Shown: one piece after another, positions 32,504-41,371 of the stretch | Position numbering within the stretch: position 1 is the first letter of the stretch | Layout: every line of letters begins with the position of its first letter | Assembly (NCBI RefSeq): GCF_016863475.1 | Contig: NZ_BOOY01000041.1 | Coordinates: 1 to 64,000 of the forward strand | Source of the DNA: Spirilliplanes yamanashiensis | Lineage (GTDB): Bacteria > Actinomycetota > Actinomycetes > Mycobacteriales > Micromonosporaceae | DNA: 64,000 nt | Direction of reading: 5' to 3' | The notes under the pieces: generated by a model | The model's database searches: none | Seen by the model: only the letters and a program-made list of their open reading frames with translations | Told to the model about the DNA's origin: nothing | Program-made: the position numbers and the translations under genes

Positions 32504-34051
32504 ATGGGCCGACGCGACCGCGGCGACGTCGCGCACCGCGACTCGGGCGCGCGCACGTACTTCGGGTGGCAGCAGGAGCGGGTGGCGTTCCTGTTCGGCC
32601 TGTCCGGGCAGCGGGTGGCCATGCTCGCCGCGGCGGTCGTGGCCGGCGCGTGGCCGCTGTCCGCCTCCAGCATCGCCACCGCCGTGGTCGCCTGGCCGGT
32701 CGCCGGCGTCCTGGCTGTCCTGGCGTTCCTGCGGGTGGGCGGCCGGACCGTCGACGAGTGGGCCGTCGCGACTGTCTCGTACGGCGCCACCCGCGGTCGG
32801 GGGCAGCACAAGTTCATCTCCGGAGCCTTCAACCCGAGCGGCGGCAACGACGCGGCCAAGCCGATGGACCTGCCCGGCATCCTGGCCCCGGTGCGGATCC
32901 TCGACGCCCGGATGCCCGACGGGCAGCCCCTCGCCATCGCCCACCACGCGATCGATCGCACCTTCACCGCCGTCGCCTGCGTGCGGTTCCCCGGCATCGG
33001 CCTGGTCGATTCCGCCCGCCGTGACCAGCGGGTCGCCGGTTGGGGTGCCCTGCTCGCCGGGCTGTGCACCGAGGGCAACCCGATCACCCGGGTCCAGGCG
33101 CTGCAACGCCTTATCCCCGAATCCGGGGCGGCGCTGCGTCGCTGGCACGCCGACCATGTGCACCCGGACGCGCCCGCTGTAGCCGCGGATGTCACGGCCG
33201 GGCTGCTGGCTACCTCCACCCTGGCCACGTCGCAGCGCGAGGCGTACCTGGCGTTCACGATGGACGCACGCCGGCTGGCTCGGCAGATCAAGAACGCCGG
33301 CGGGGGCACGGTCGGCGCGGCCGCCGTGCTGACCCGGCAGTTGCGGGCGCTGGCCGCGGCGATCGGCACCGCGGACCTGCAGGTCGAACGGTGGCTGGCA
33401 CCCCGGGACCTGGCCGAGGTGATCCGGACGGCGTACGACCCGGACATCACCCGGCACCTGGCCGACCGGCGCGCCGCCCACCAGCACACCGCAACCGGCA
33501 CGCCGCCCGGCGTCGACCCGGGCGTCGCCGGCCCGGCCGCCGCCGAGTCCACGCCGGGCTGCTACCTCCACGACGGCGGCCGCTCCGTCACCTACTGGGT
33601 GCACGACTGGCCGCGCTCGCAGATCTACTCCACCGCGCTGGCGCCGCTGCTGGGCGAGGGGCAGCACCGCCGCGCGTTCTCGCTGCACGTCGAGCCGCTC
33701 GGCCCGCGGGAGGCGGAACGGGAGGTCATGCGGGAGCGCACCTCCCGCTCGGTGGCCGTGCGGATGCGGCAACGCACCGGCCAGATCGTCCCGGAGCACG
33801 AGCAGGCGGCCCTGGACCGGGCGACCGCGCAGGACGCCGAGCGCGCCGCCGGGCACGGCCTGGTCCGGTTCACCGCGTACGTCACGCTCACCGTCACCCG
33901 GCCCGACGAGCTCGAGGACGCCTGCGCCGCGCTGGAGGCCGACGCGGCAGCGGCGCGGATCGAGCTGCGCCGGATGTGGTTCGCGCAGGACGTCGGCTTC
34001 GCCATGTCCGCCCTTCCGCTGGGGTTCGGGCTGCCCCGCCGGCGGTGGTGA
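32504..34051 (+). CDS. SCO6880-type conjugation protein
   Basis: A 515-residue protein matching the actinobacterial SCO6880 family. Two adjacent transmembrane helices (about 30-75) resemble VirB3/PrgI-type proteins and are followed by a large cytosolic part resembling the N-terminal half of VirB4 (DWPRSQIYSTALAPLLGEGQ, then RAFSLHVEPLGPREAEREV). It has no Walker motifs. In these systems it works with the separate ATPase encoded just downstream. ATG 32504 is chosen, with GGGAG upstream. Confidence 0.85.
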   Translation: MGRRDRGDVAHRDSGARTYFGWQQERVAFLFGLSGQRVAMLAAAVVAGAWPLSASSIATAVVAWPVAGVLAVLAFLRVGGRTVDEWAVATVSYGATRGRGQHKFISGAFNPSGGNDAAKPMDLPGILAPVRILDARMPDGQPLAIAHHAIDRTFTAVACVRFPGIGLVDSARRDQRVAGWGALLAGLCTEGNPITRVQALQRLIPESGAALRRWHADHVHPDAPAVAADVTAGLLATSTLATSQREAYLAFTMDARRLARQIKNAGGGTVGAAAVLTRQLRALAAAIGTADLQVERWLAPRDLAEVIRTAYDPDITRHLADRRAAHQHTATGTPPGVDPGVAGPAAAESTPGCYLHDGGRSVTYWVHDWPRSQIYSTALAPLLGEGQHRRAFSLHVEPLGPREAEREVMRERTSRSVAVRMRQRTGQIVPEHEQAALDRATAQDAERAAGHGLVRFTAYVTLTVTRPDELEDACAALEADAAAARIELRRMWFAQDVGFAMSALPLGFGLPRRRW

Positions 34052-34055
34052 TGTC

Positions 34056-35600
34056 ATGTTCCGACGCCGCGCAGAACTCCCGGTCGCCGACCTCGGCGGC
34101 ATCCTGGCACCCGCCGTCGCCGTACCGAAGGCGGGTAAGCCGCCGAAGCCGCCGCGGCAGCACGGTGATCAGCACCGAGTGCCGCCGCGGCGCGGGTACG
34201 CGCGCCCGTTCGCCGGCCGCGCCCCGATCCCGCCCGCGGTGCCGACCTTCCGTGGCAGCACCGGCCAGGTCCAGGGCCTTTACCCCTGGCTGTACGGGGC
34301 GTCGCTGCCGCCGGTCGGCGCCTACATCGGCGTCGACACCCTCTCCGGCGGCGCCTTCTCCTGCCACCCCCTCGAATGGCTGCACCGCGGCCTGATCACC
34401 AACCCGAACATGCTGATCACCGGCGTCCCCGGCGCCGGCAAGTCGGCGACCATCAAGGCGATCGGGCACCGGCTCATGGCGTACGGCGTGCGCATGTTCA
34501 TCCCGGGCGACCTCAAGAACGAGTACGCCGACCTGGCCCGCGCCGTCGGCGTCGAGCCGGTCGAGATCGGCCCCGGCCTGCCCGCCAGGCTCAACCCCCT
34601 CGACGCCGGCCCGCTCGGCCGCAACCTGCCCGCCGACGAGCACCGGCTGCGGGAACGCCTCGACGAAGTCCACCGCCGCCGCCTCACCCTGCTCGCCGCG
34701 CTCCTCGTCGTCCGCCTCGACCGCAAGCTCACCCCCACCGAGGAAGCCGCCGTGTCACTGGCCGTCCACCACGCGGCGGGCGGGGGAGCCCGGTACCGGC
34801 AGCTGCGCGACCCGACCATCCCCGAGGTCTGGGCGCTGCTGCGCGACCCGACCGCGGACATGGCGCACGAGCTGCGCATCCGAGGCGACGACCCGCACGA
34901 GCTGCGCGAGATGATCCGTCCCGCCGCCGACGCGCTCGGCAACATGGTCCACGGCTCGCTGTCCGGCCTGTTCGACGGGCCCACCACCGTCCGGCTGGAC
35001 TTCGACGCCCCGATCCAGACGGTGGACCTGTCCCGGCTGGAAGGCCGCGGCGACGACACCGTCGCCATGACCCTGGCCTGCGTGTCCTCCTGGGGGCAGG
35101 CGGCCGTCGACGAGCCCGACGGCCCGGTCCGCTTGGTGGTGCGCGACGAGCTGTGGCGGGCCATGCGGATCCCCGCGATGGTCCGCAAGATCGACTCCGA
35201 TCTGCGGCTGTCCCGCGCCCAGGGCACGATCCAGGTCCTCGCCACCCACCGGCTCGCCGACTTCGAGGCCGTCGGCCCGGAAGGTTCGGCCGAGGTCGCC
35301 ATCGCGCAGAACCTGATCGCCTCCTGCGACGTGCGGATCTGCCTGCACCAGGACACCAAGCCGCTGCAGATGACCCGCGACGCCATCGGCCTGACCGACA
35401 CCGAATGCGCCCACATCGCCTCCTGGTCGGGCGAGCAGGTCGGCCGCGCGATCTGGAAGATCGGTCTGCGCGCGTCGCACGTCGTGCAGACCGTGCTGCA
35501 CCCGGTCGAGCGCCGGCTGTTCTACACCAACGCCCGCATGACCATGCCGCCGACCGGCGGCGCCGCCCGATCCACGTCGGTGGAGGTCGGCCATGGCTGA
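34056..35600 (+). CDS. VirB4-like conjugation ATPase
   Basis: A 514-residue ATPase that powers type IV secretion. Walker A GVPGAGKSA is at residues 123-131; the Walker B-type strand RLVVRDELWRAM is near 360. LYPWLYGASLPPVGAYIGVD precedes the P-loop, as in actinobacterial VirB4/TraC proteins. A late LATHRLADF segment and a region with LTDTECAHI complete the RecA-like core. It starts 5 bases after the SCO6880-type gene and its 3' end overlaps the coupling-protein gene by 8 bases. Confidence 0.92.
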   Translation: MFRRRAELPVADLGGILAPAVAVPKAGKPPKPPRQHGDQHRVPPRRGYARPFAGRAPIPPAVPTFRGSTGQVQGLYPWLYGASLPPVGAYIGVDTLSGGAFSCHPLEWLHRGLITNPNMLITGVPGAGKSATIKAIGHRLMAYGVRMFIPGDLKNEYADLARAVGVEPVEIGPGLPARLNPLDAGPLGRNLPADEHRLRERLDEVHRRRLTLLAALLVVRLDRKLTPTEEAAVSLAVHHAAGGGARYRQLRDPTIPEVWALLRDPTADMAHELRIRGDDPHELREMIRPAADALGNMVHGSLSGLFDGPTTVRLDFDAPIQTVDLSRLEGRGDDTVAMTLACVSSWGQAAVDEPDGPVRLVVRDELWRAMRIPAMVRKIDSDLRLSRAQGTIQVLATHRLADFEAVGPEGSAEVAIAQNLIASCDVRICLHQDTKPLQMTRDAIGLTDTECAHIASWSGEQVGRAIWKIGLRASHVVQTVLHPVERRLFYTNARMTMPPTGGAARSTSVEVGHG

Positions 35601-37389
35601 TCACACGATGGTCCGGCGGCCGCTGCTGCAGTCGCCGACCGACTACCTGTTCGCCGTCGCCCTCGCCGCCGCGGCGACGGCGCTGATCGGCGTGTGGACG
35701 GTCGGCCAGCTGGCGGGCCTGGTCTTCCGCGGAGCGTGGCCGCACACCCGCTTCGGTGACACCAGCGCCATCCTGGCCCGGCTGCCAGGGCACCTGGCCG
35801 ATCCTCGCCAGGCGTGGCCCGTCGCTGCGCAGCCCGACCTGCCCGGGCCTGCCGGCTTCTACACCACCGCCGGCGTGATGCTGGTGCTCACGACGCTGGG
35901 CGCCATCGGTACATCGCGCTGGCTCGGCGACCGACGCCAGCACCGTGGCTTCGCCTCCCCGCGGCAGATCCGCCACGCCTTCGGCGAGAAACAGGTCCTC
36001 GCCCGCACCGCGACAATGCGGCCGTCCATCAGCATCTGCACGATCGGCGACGTCGCCGTCGACCTCGGCCGGGCCCTCGGTCGGCGGCTGTGGCTGCCCA
36101 TTGCCACCAGCGTCCTGCTGCTCGCCGCACCGCGGCAGGGCAAGACTTCGCAGGTGATCATTCCGTGGCTGCGCGCCTGGCCTGGGGCCGCGCTCGTCAC
36201 GTCGGTGCGCCGCGACGTCGTCCTGAACACGATGACCCTGCGCGCCGACCGCGGCCCGGTCGCCGTCATGGACCTGTCCGGCACCCGCTGGCCACACCCG
36301 CTGCGCTGGTCCCCGACCAGCGACTGCGAGCGTTTCGACAAGGCCCGCCTGCGCGCCGACGTCATGGTGCAGGTCGGCAAGCCCGAGATTGGGGGAGCGG
36401 ACTCCACCAACGCCGGCTTCTTCGGCGCCACCGCCACGAACCTGCTCGCCGCGTGGCTGCACGCGGCCGCCCTGACCGGGCGGAGCATGTCCGACGTGCT
36501 GCGCTGGGCCCTCGACGAGTCCGACGACGAGCCGATTCGGCTGCTTGCCGCCGCACCGGGTGCGGCGCCCGGCGTCGCCGCGATGCTCGACACCATCTAC
36601 CGCTCACCCGTCGAGACCCGCTCCAACATGTGGACGACCGTGCTGACCGCCGTCGCGCCGCTGCTCTCCGACGCCGCCCGCGACGTGTTCTGCCCCGAGC
36701 CGGGCGACAGCATCGACCTCGAAGACGTGCTGACCCGGCGGGGAACGATGTACCTGCTCGTCGACGAGAAACAGGCCGGCGACCTCGCCCCGCTCATCTC
36801 CGCCTTCGTCGACGAACTCACCGTCGTCGCCCGCCGATTCGCCGACCGCACCACCAGCGGACGCATCGACCCGCCTTTGGCACTGATCCTGGACGAGGTC
36901 GCGAACGTCGCCCCGCTGCCCAGCCTGCCCGCGCTCATGTCCTACGCGGCCGGGTCCGGCATCTTCGTCGTCGCCGTCCTGCAGGACATCGCCCAGGCCC
37001 GGCACCGCTGGGGCCGCGACGGCGCCGACATGCTCTGGGGCGCCGCCACCACCAAGATCGCCCTCGGCGGACTCTCCGGCGACGAACTCGCCGAGTTCTC
37101 CAAGCTGGCCGGGGAGTACCGCGAGACCGTCCACTCGTGGACCCACAACCACCGCCACGGCGTCACCGACCAGGCCAACCTCACCGACCGCAAGACCCTC
37201 GCCCCCGACCGCGTCCGCACCCTGTCCGAAGACCGCCGGCAGGCGCTCGTCGTGCACGCCACCACCCCCGCGGTCCTGGTGTCGATGGTCCGGCACTACG
37301 AATCCGAGAACGCCGCCGACTACGCCCGCAGCGTGGCCGACACCCAGACGGCGCTCACCGCCCACGCCGACGCAGCGCGCCGTGGCTGA
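35593..37389 (+). CDS. VirD4/TraG coupling protein
   Basis: A 598-residue type IV coupling ATPase that hands the relaxase-DNA complex to the channel. N-terminal transmembrane helices lie at about 18-40 and 90-110. Walker A is APRQGKTS near residue 180, and Walker B is LALILDEVANVAPL near 430 with the following TraG/VirD4 sequence AGSGIFVVAVLQDIAQARHR (20 residues). The GLSGDELAEFSKLAGEYRE segment is typical of the family. The start overlaps virB4 and the stop overlaps the next gene. Confidence 0.93.
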   Translation: MADHTMVRRPLLQSPTDYLFAVALAAAATALIGVWTVGQLAGLVFRGAWPHTRFGDTSAILARLPGHLADPRQAWPVAAQPDLPGPAGFYTTAGVMLVLTTLGAIGTSRWLGDRRQHRGFASPRQIRHAFGEKQVLARTATMRPSISICTIGDVAVDLGRALGRRLWLPIATSVLLLAAPRQGKTSQVIIPWLRAWPGAALVTSVRRDVVLNTMTLRADRGPVAVMDLSGTRWPHPLRWSPTSDCERFDKARLRADVMVQVGKPEIGGADSTNAGFFGATATNLLAAWLHAAALTGRSMSDVLRWALDESDDEPIRLLAAAPGAAPGVAAMLDTIYRSPVETRSNMWTTVLTAVAPLLSDAARDVFCPEPGDSIDLEDVLTRRGTMYLLVDEKQAGDLAPLISAFVDELTVVARRFADRTTSGRIDPPLALILDEVANVAPLPSLPALMSYAAGSGIFVVAVLQDIAQARHRWGRDGADMLWGAATTKIALGGLSGDELAEFSKLAGEYRETVHSWTHNHRHGVTDQANLTDRKTLAPDRVRTLSEDRRQALVVHATTPAVLVSMVRHYESENAADYARSVADTQTALTAHADAARRG

Positions 37390-38194
37390 CTACGACACCA
37401 CACCCGTCGCCCGGCTACGACCGGGCGGACGCGGCGCCGCCGGCCCGGCCCTCCGGACTCGCCGCCTGCCCAGCGGCCCCGCCGGCGCCGGCGGCAAGCC
37501 ACGCGTTGCGGGCCCGCTGGTGCGCGAATGGCACGCCATGACGCCCACCGACCGCAAGGCGGCCTGGATCGAACTCGTCGAGTGGGTTATCTGGCTGCAC
37601 GACCGCTACGAACTGGCCACCGAGCACCGCCTGCCCCAATGCTGGCCGTTGCACCCGGGCCTCATCGAGGAGCTCGCCGCACTCAAGGCCTGGCGCGGGG
37701 AGATCTATACCGCCGACCAGCCGGCCGGGCAGGCCGCCCGCTACTGGCACGCCGAACTGCGCCACGTCATCCACGCCGCCACGACGATCTACGCCGCCGG
37801 CTGCCGCGCCGGACACCGCACCCCGGCCGCCCTCGCCGCCGCGGACACCGACCTTTGCGCCCAGTGGCTGAGAGCTGACCCCCTCGCCGCCGTACCGGCG
37901 GCCCTGCTCGCGAGCACGGCCAAGCCGCGTGCCGGCGACCAGCGGATAGGAGACCCGATGATCCACGACGCCCTGCACCGCGGTGAAGCGCGACCTCTCG
38001 GCCAGCAGATCACCGACTACGTGCACTACCGCGACCAGTGGTGGACCGCCCACCCCGACGGTGGTTGGACCGTCGTGACGGATCCCGTGTTCACCGCCGA
38101 ACTCGACTCCGCCGCCGACCGGATGGCGGTCGCCGACGCCGCGGTCGCGGCCGAACGCGCCCGCCGCGCCGCCCTGGAAGGGGGAACCAGCTGA
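37382..38194 (+). CDS. DUF4913-like transfer-associated protein
   Basis: A 270-residue protein. The middle part (WIELVEWVIWLHDRYELATE, CWPLHPGLIEELAALKAWRG, then RYWHAELRHVI) resembles DUF4913 proteins that accompany conjugation genes in actinomycetes. The C-terminal 75 residues (RPLGQQITDYVHYRDQWWTA, then VTDPVFTAELD) form a second small domain that recurs as a separate gene at 39199. GTG 37382 overlaps the coupling-protein stop by 8 bases, so it is co-expressed with the channel. Its biochemical role is unknown. Confidence 0.65.
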   Translation: MADYDTTPVARLRPGGRGAAGPALRTRRLPSGPAGAGGKPRVAGPLVREWHAMTPTDRKAAWIELVEWVIWLHDRYELATEHRLPQCWPLHPGLIEELAALKAWRGEIYTADQPAGQAARYWHAELRHVIHAATTIYAAGCRAGHRTPAALAAADTDLCAQWLRADPLAAVPAALLASTAKPRAGDQRIGDPMIHDALHRGEARPLGQQITDYVHYRDQWWTAHPDGGWTVVTDPVFTAELDSAADRMAVADAAVAAERARRAALEGGTS

Positions 38195-39183
38195 TGCATT
38201 CCCTGGCCGACCAGGCTGAACTGGCCCTCATCGGCGCCCTGCTCGCCGAGGAGCCGCCGCCGGCCGAGGTGAGCTACCTGCGCGCCGAGGACTTCGCCCA
38301 CCGCGCCCACGGAACCCTGTTCGAAGTCATCACGAAGCTGCGGCACGATTACCCGGCGTTGTACGGCGACGCCTTGATCAATGTCGTCGCCCTGCGCGCC
38401 GACACCCGAGGCGTCGACGCGTCATGGCTCGCCGACGTGCGTAACGCCTGCCCCGAGCCCGCCCACGTCGCCGCCTACGCGCGAATGGTGCAAGCGGCCG
38501 GCTTCCGGCGCGACGTCGCGACGCACGCCGAGCGCATCGCCACCGCCGCCGCCCACACCGTCGACGTCGACGGCCAGGCCCACCTCGTCAAGCTCGCCGA
38601 CGCGCTCGCACGCCAGGCCGAGGTGTACGCCGCGTTTCACACCTTCCAAGCCGCCGATCCCGACCATGTCGGCACCGGGCCCGTGGACCAGTGGCGGGTC
38701 GCCACGGAGGAGGAACTCCTGGCCGACCTGCTCCAGCACCCGGAGCAGGCGTCCGACATCGCGGTGTTCGTGCACCGCGACACGTTCACCAGCGAGCAAC
38801 GACGGGAGGTCTTCGAGACGCTCGTACGGCTCGGCTACGACGGCGAGGACATCGACGAGGTCATCGTCTGCTGGGAGATGGCGCGGACGCGCGCCCTCAC
38901 CCCGCGGGACCCGGATGGGGTTCGAGCGGACGCCCGTGAACCGGATGTGGCGCTGCTACACCGCCTCGCGACCACGCGAACCACGCGCAGTGCCATCGAG
39001 GCCGGTCGCGACCTCGTTGCCGATGACATCCAAAGGTCCCTGGCTACGCACCTCGGCGGGCTTGACTCGACCCGACCACGGACTGAGCCGGTAGCTGAGC
39101 GGACGGCGGGCCTCGATCCGCATCTGCACCCACCCGCGCCCCTGGCACCGCCGGCGTCGCCGATACCCCGCATCGAGCGATAG
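38194..39183 (+). CDS. DnaB-N-like domain protein
   Basis: A 329-residue protein whose first 110 residues (AELALIGALLAEEPPPAEVS, EDFAHRAHGTLFEVITKL, DASWLADVRNACPEPAHVAA) match the N-terminal helical domain of replicative helicase DnaB. A second, weaker copy occurs near residues 180-270 (EELLADLLQHPEQA, RREVFETLVRLGYDGEDIDE). No helicase P-loop is present. Such truncated DnaB-N proteins are frequent on actinobacterial plasmids and may interact with primase or helicase. The ATG overlaps the previous stop by one base. Confidence 0.75.
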   Translation: MHSLADQAELALIGALLAEEPPPAEVSYLRAEDFAHRAHGTLFEVITKLRHDYPALYGDALINVVALRADTRGVDASWLADVRNACPEPAHVAAYARMVQAAGFRRDVATHAERIATAAAHTVDVDGQAHLVKLADALARQAEVYAAFHTFQAADPDHVGTGPVDQWRVATEEELLADLLQHPEQASDIAVFVHRDTFTSEQRREVFETLVRLGYDGEDIDEVIVCWEMARTRALTPRDPDGVRADAREPDVALLHRLATTRTTRSAIEAGRDLVADDIQRSLATHLGGLDSTRPRTEPVAERTAGLDPHLHPPAPLAPPASPIPRIER

Positions 39184-39198
39184 GCCGGAGGTCGAACC

Positions 39199-39459
39199 AT
39201 GGCCGAGCCTGCTCGCCGGTTGAACGAGGACAGGGATGCCGGGTATCCGCTGGAGGTCACGTACGAGGAGATCCGCGCAGCGAGCGAGCGCGGCGACGTG
39301 GTGCCGCTGTCCGACATCATCACCGACATCGTCCGCTACCGCGACCACTGGTGGATCGCCCACACCCATACATGGCTGTTGATCACTGATCCGGCCACGA
39401 TCGCAAAGCTGGATCGTCATGCCGACTGGGCGAATCCGAAGCTTCTGCAGGATCCGTAG
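39199..39459 (+). CDS. Small protein homologous to the C-terminus of the DUF4913-like gene
   Basis: An 86-residue protein. TYEEIRAASERGDVVPLSDI, then YRDHWWIAHTHTWLLITDPA, aligns with the end of the protein encoded at 37382-38194 (HYRDQWWTAHPDGG, VVTDPVF). GGAGG lies 7 bases before ATG 39199. It is the last gene of the transfer operon; a hairpin follows at 39565. Function is unknown; a small adaptor domain is a guess. Confidence 0.65.
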   Translation: MAEPARRLNEDRDAGYPLEVTYEEIRAASERGDVVPLSDIITDIVRYRDHWWIAHTHTWLLITDPATIAKLDRHADWANPKLLQDP

Positions 39460-39564
39460 GGCTCCGATCGGCGATCAGTCACCGCGCATCCTCAGCGGCA
39501 TGTGAATGCTTGGCCCAGGTTGCGTGCTTGGCGCACGAGGGCGGCGACCGGACTCATTGAGAAC

Positions 39565-39585
39565 GCCGTCGAATGGTTCGACGGC
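39565..39585. terminator. Hairpin between convergent operons
   Basis: GCCGTCGAA, TGG, TTCGACGGC: perfect 9-bp stem with a 3-base loop in the gap between the plus-strand transfer operon and the minus-strand Gabija genes. It probably terminates both. There is no long T-run. Confidence 0.6.
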
Positions 39586-39635
39586 ATCATCTCGTCTAGC
39601 CATCGAACCGAATCATCTGTGAATCCGGCTCAGCG

Positions 39636-41363
39636 TCATATCACCACGAAGGGCACGGTGTCCCGTTGAAGGCAGGATATTGCGGCGGCCGCCTGGGAGG
39701 CGGCGGTGACCAGAATGAGCAGGCGCTGTGCGCGGGATGCGCCGACGTACAGTACCCGTCGGCTCTCGCCAGGAACGCCCTCGCTCCAGAGCCCTACCCC
39801 GTCGGGCGTGGTGGCGCGCTTCGGTAGCGGCGGAATCGCGACAGCGGTAACCGTCGCTTGGAGCCCCTTGAAGCCGTGGATCGTCGACCAGTCGAGAGCG
39901 TCGGGTTCGTCGACCAATAGGACGGGCCAGGTGTCACCGCTCGGGGAGCGAAGGCCGCCAGTGTTGATCCAGGCGTCCCACCCCAACGCCTTAATGCCGT
40001 CGCGCATCTCGGCACGGAAGGCGCTTGGTGGGCCGTCGAAGGGTGCGGTTCTGCAGGCGAGCCGCAGGCAACCGTCCCGGAACGTGCGAGGGGTGAGCCC
40101 GACGGAGTCGAGGAATTCAGCGTCGGCGCGCACGCAATCGTCGTCTTGGCCGAGCCCGCGGAGGATCCCTTCGATCGTCTGCATGGCCGTTGTGCGGACT
40201 CGAGCGCTGGCGCGGAGATCTCGAAGGGTCGCTGCAGCTTGGGCAAGATGTACGAGTCGGCCGCCACCCTTATCACCCGGCGGGGAGGCTCCGGCGCATT
40301 CGCGGGCGTCCTTCTCGGCGTAGGCGAGCACCTTTATCTCCTCGGACGCGAAGCCCATCGACCCAGCGACCTTGATGATCTTTAGCCGCGCTTGGCCGAA
40401 CCCGCTCACGGGGAGGAGCACCACGGGGGAGTGGTCGTCCTTCCATCTGCCGAGCGGGATGTCGGTGCCGTCGCTGGCGCGCAAGCTGTTGACGACGGCG
40501 CAAATCGCCGGAGAACTTCGATAGTTGCCGTCGAATCGCGTTCCTCTGGGGACCCTGCCAACGAGGCTCTTGACCGCCTCGATGGTAGAGCCGCGGAAGC
40601 CGTAGATGGACTGGTCGAGGTCGCCCACCATGACGGTCTCGATGCCGCAGTCGATCAGAAAGTTGATGAGGAAGATGTCGCTGCTGTCACAGTCCTGTAC
40701 CTCATCTACGATGACGGATCCGAACCGGGCGCCCATTAAGCGACCCAGACGGGTCCGGTTGGTCGTATCGGTGAGGTAGTGCTCCATCAGCACCCGCGTC
40801 GCCGCACAGTCCATCACCCCGTTGGCGAGGAACCGGCGAGCGAGCCGTGAGGCACTGGCGCTGGCCTTCTTCACCTGCCAGTCGGGGAGGTTTGCCACGG
40901 TGCTGCGCTGCGCGTACGGGATCTTGTGGCTGACGAGCCGGGCGTTGGCGCCGTCGTGGTCGAACGCGAACCAGCCGAGCTGGAACTCCAGCGGCACCCC
41001 CACCACCCCGAACGCGGTGCCCTGGACGGAATGCCACGAGTCCTTGAACGTGGGGACCAAGCCCGTAAACGCCTTGTACAGCGGCGTGACGATGAACCGG
41101 TTGATAAAGCCGTCGATAGTGCCGACGAAGTTCGGTGACATGAGGAGGTCGGGCCGCTGGTCGCACCGTTGACGCGCCTCGCTGATGGCGGCGTTGGTGA
41201 ACGACAACAGAGCGACGCCCTGTCGGGGTGGGACGCCAGGGCGTTGGATGAAGCGCTCGACGATGCTCTGAGTTTTCCCGGCTCCCGGACACGCCGGGAC
41301 GAAGACGCTGCCCGGCTTGTCGATTAGGGCTCGCTGCGCGGGCGAAAACTCGATCTCCTCCAT
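39636..41363 (-). CDS. gajB: Gabija protein GajB, UvrD-like helicase
   Basis: A 575-residue superfamily 1 helicase. Motif I is VPACPGAGKTQS (residues 22-33), motif II VIVDEVQDCDSSD (about 216), motif III MVGDLDQSIYGFRGS, motif IV GNYRSSPAICAVV, motif V STIHGFKGLQATV and motif VI RRVLYVGASRAQRLL. It lies 8 bases after an OLD-family nuclease gene, the two-gene arrangement of the Gabija anti-phage system, in which GajB senses or processes DNA ends and activates GajA. The start ATG 41363 is close to GAGG. Its GC is lower than the transfer genes, in keeping with cargo. Confidence 0.88.
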   Translation of the reverse strand: MEEIEFSPAQRALIDKPGSVFVPACPGAGKTQSIVERFIQRPGVPPRQGVALLSFTNAAISEARQRCDQRPDLLMSPNFVGTIDGFINRFIVTPLYKAFTGLVPTFKDSWHSVQGTAFGVVGVPLEFQLGWFAFDHDGANARLVSHKIPYAQRSTVANLPDWQVKKASASASRLARRFLANGVMDCAATRVLMEHYLTDTTNRTRLGRLMGARFGSVIVDEVQDCDSSDIFLINFLIDCGIETVMVGDLDQSIYGFRGSTIEAVKSLVGRVPRGTRFDGNYRSSPAICAVVNSLRASDGTDIPLGRWKDDHSPVVLLPVSGFGQARLKIIKVAGSMGFASEEIKVLAYAEKDARECAGASPPGDKGGGRLVHLAQAAATLRDLRASARVRTTAMQTIEGILRGLGQDDDCVRADAEFLDSVGLTPRTFRDGCLRLACRTAPFDGPPSAFRAEMRDGIKALGWDAWINTGGLRSPSGDTWPVLLVDEPDALDWSTIHGFKGLQATVTAVAIPPLPKRATTPDGVGLWSEGVPGESRRVLYVGASRAQRLLILVTAASQAAAAISCLQRDTVPFVVI

Positions 41364-41371
41364 GGCCCCGC

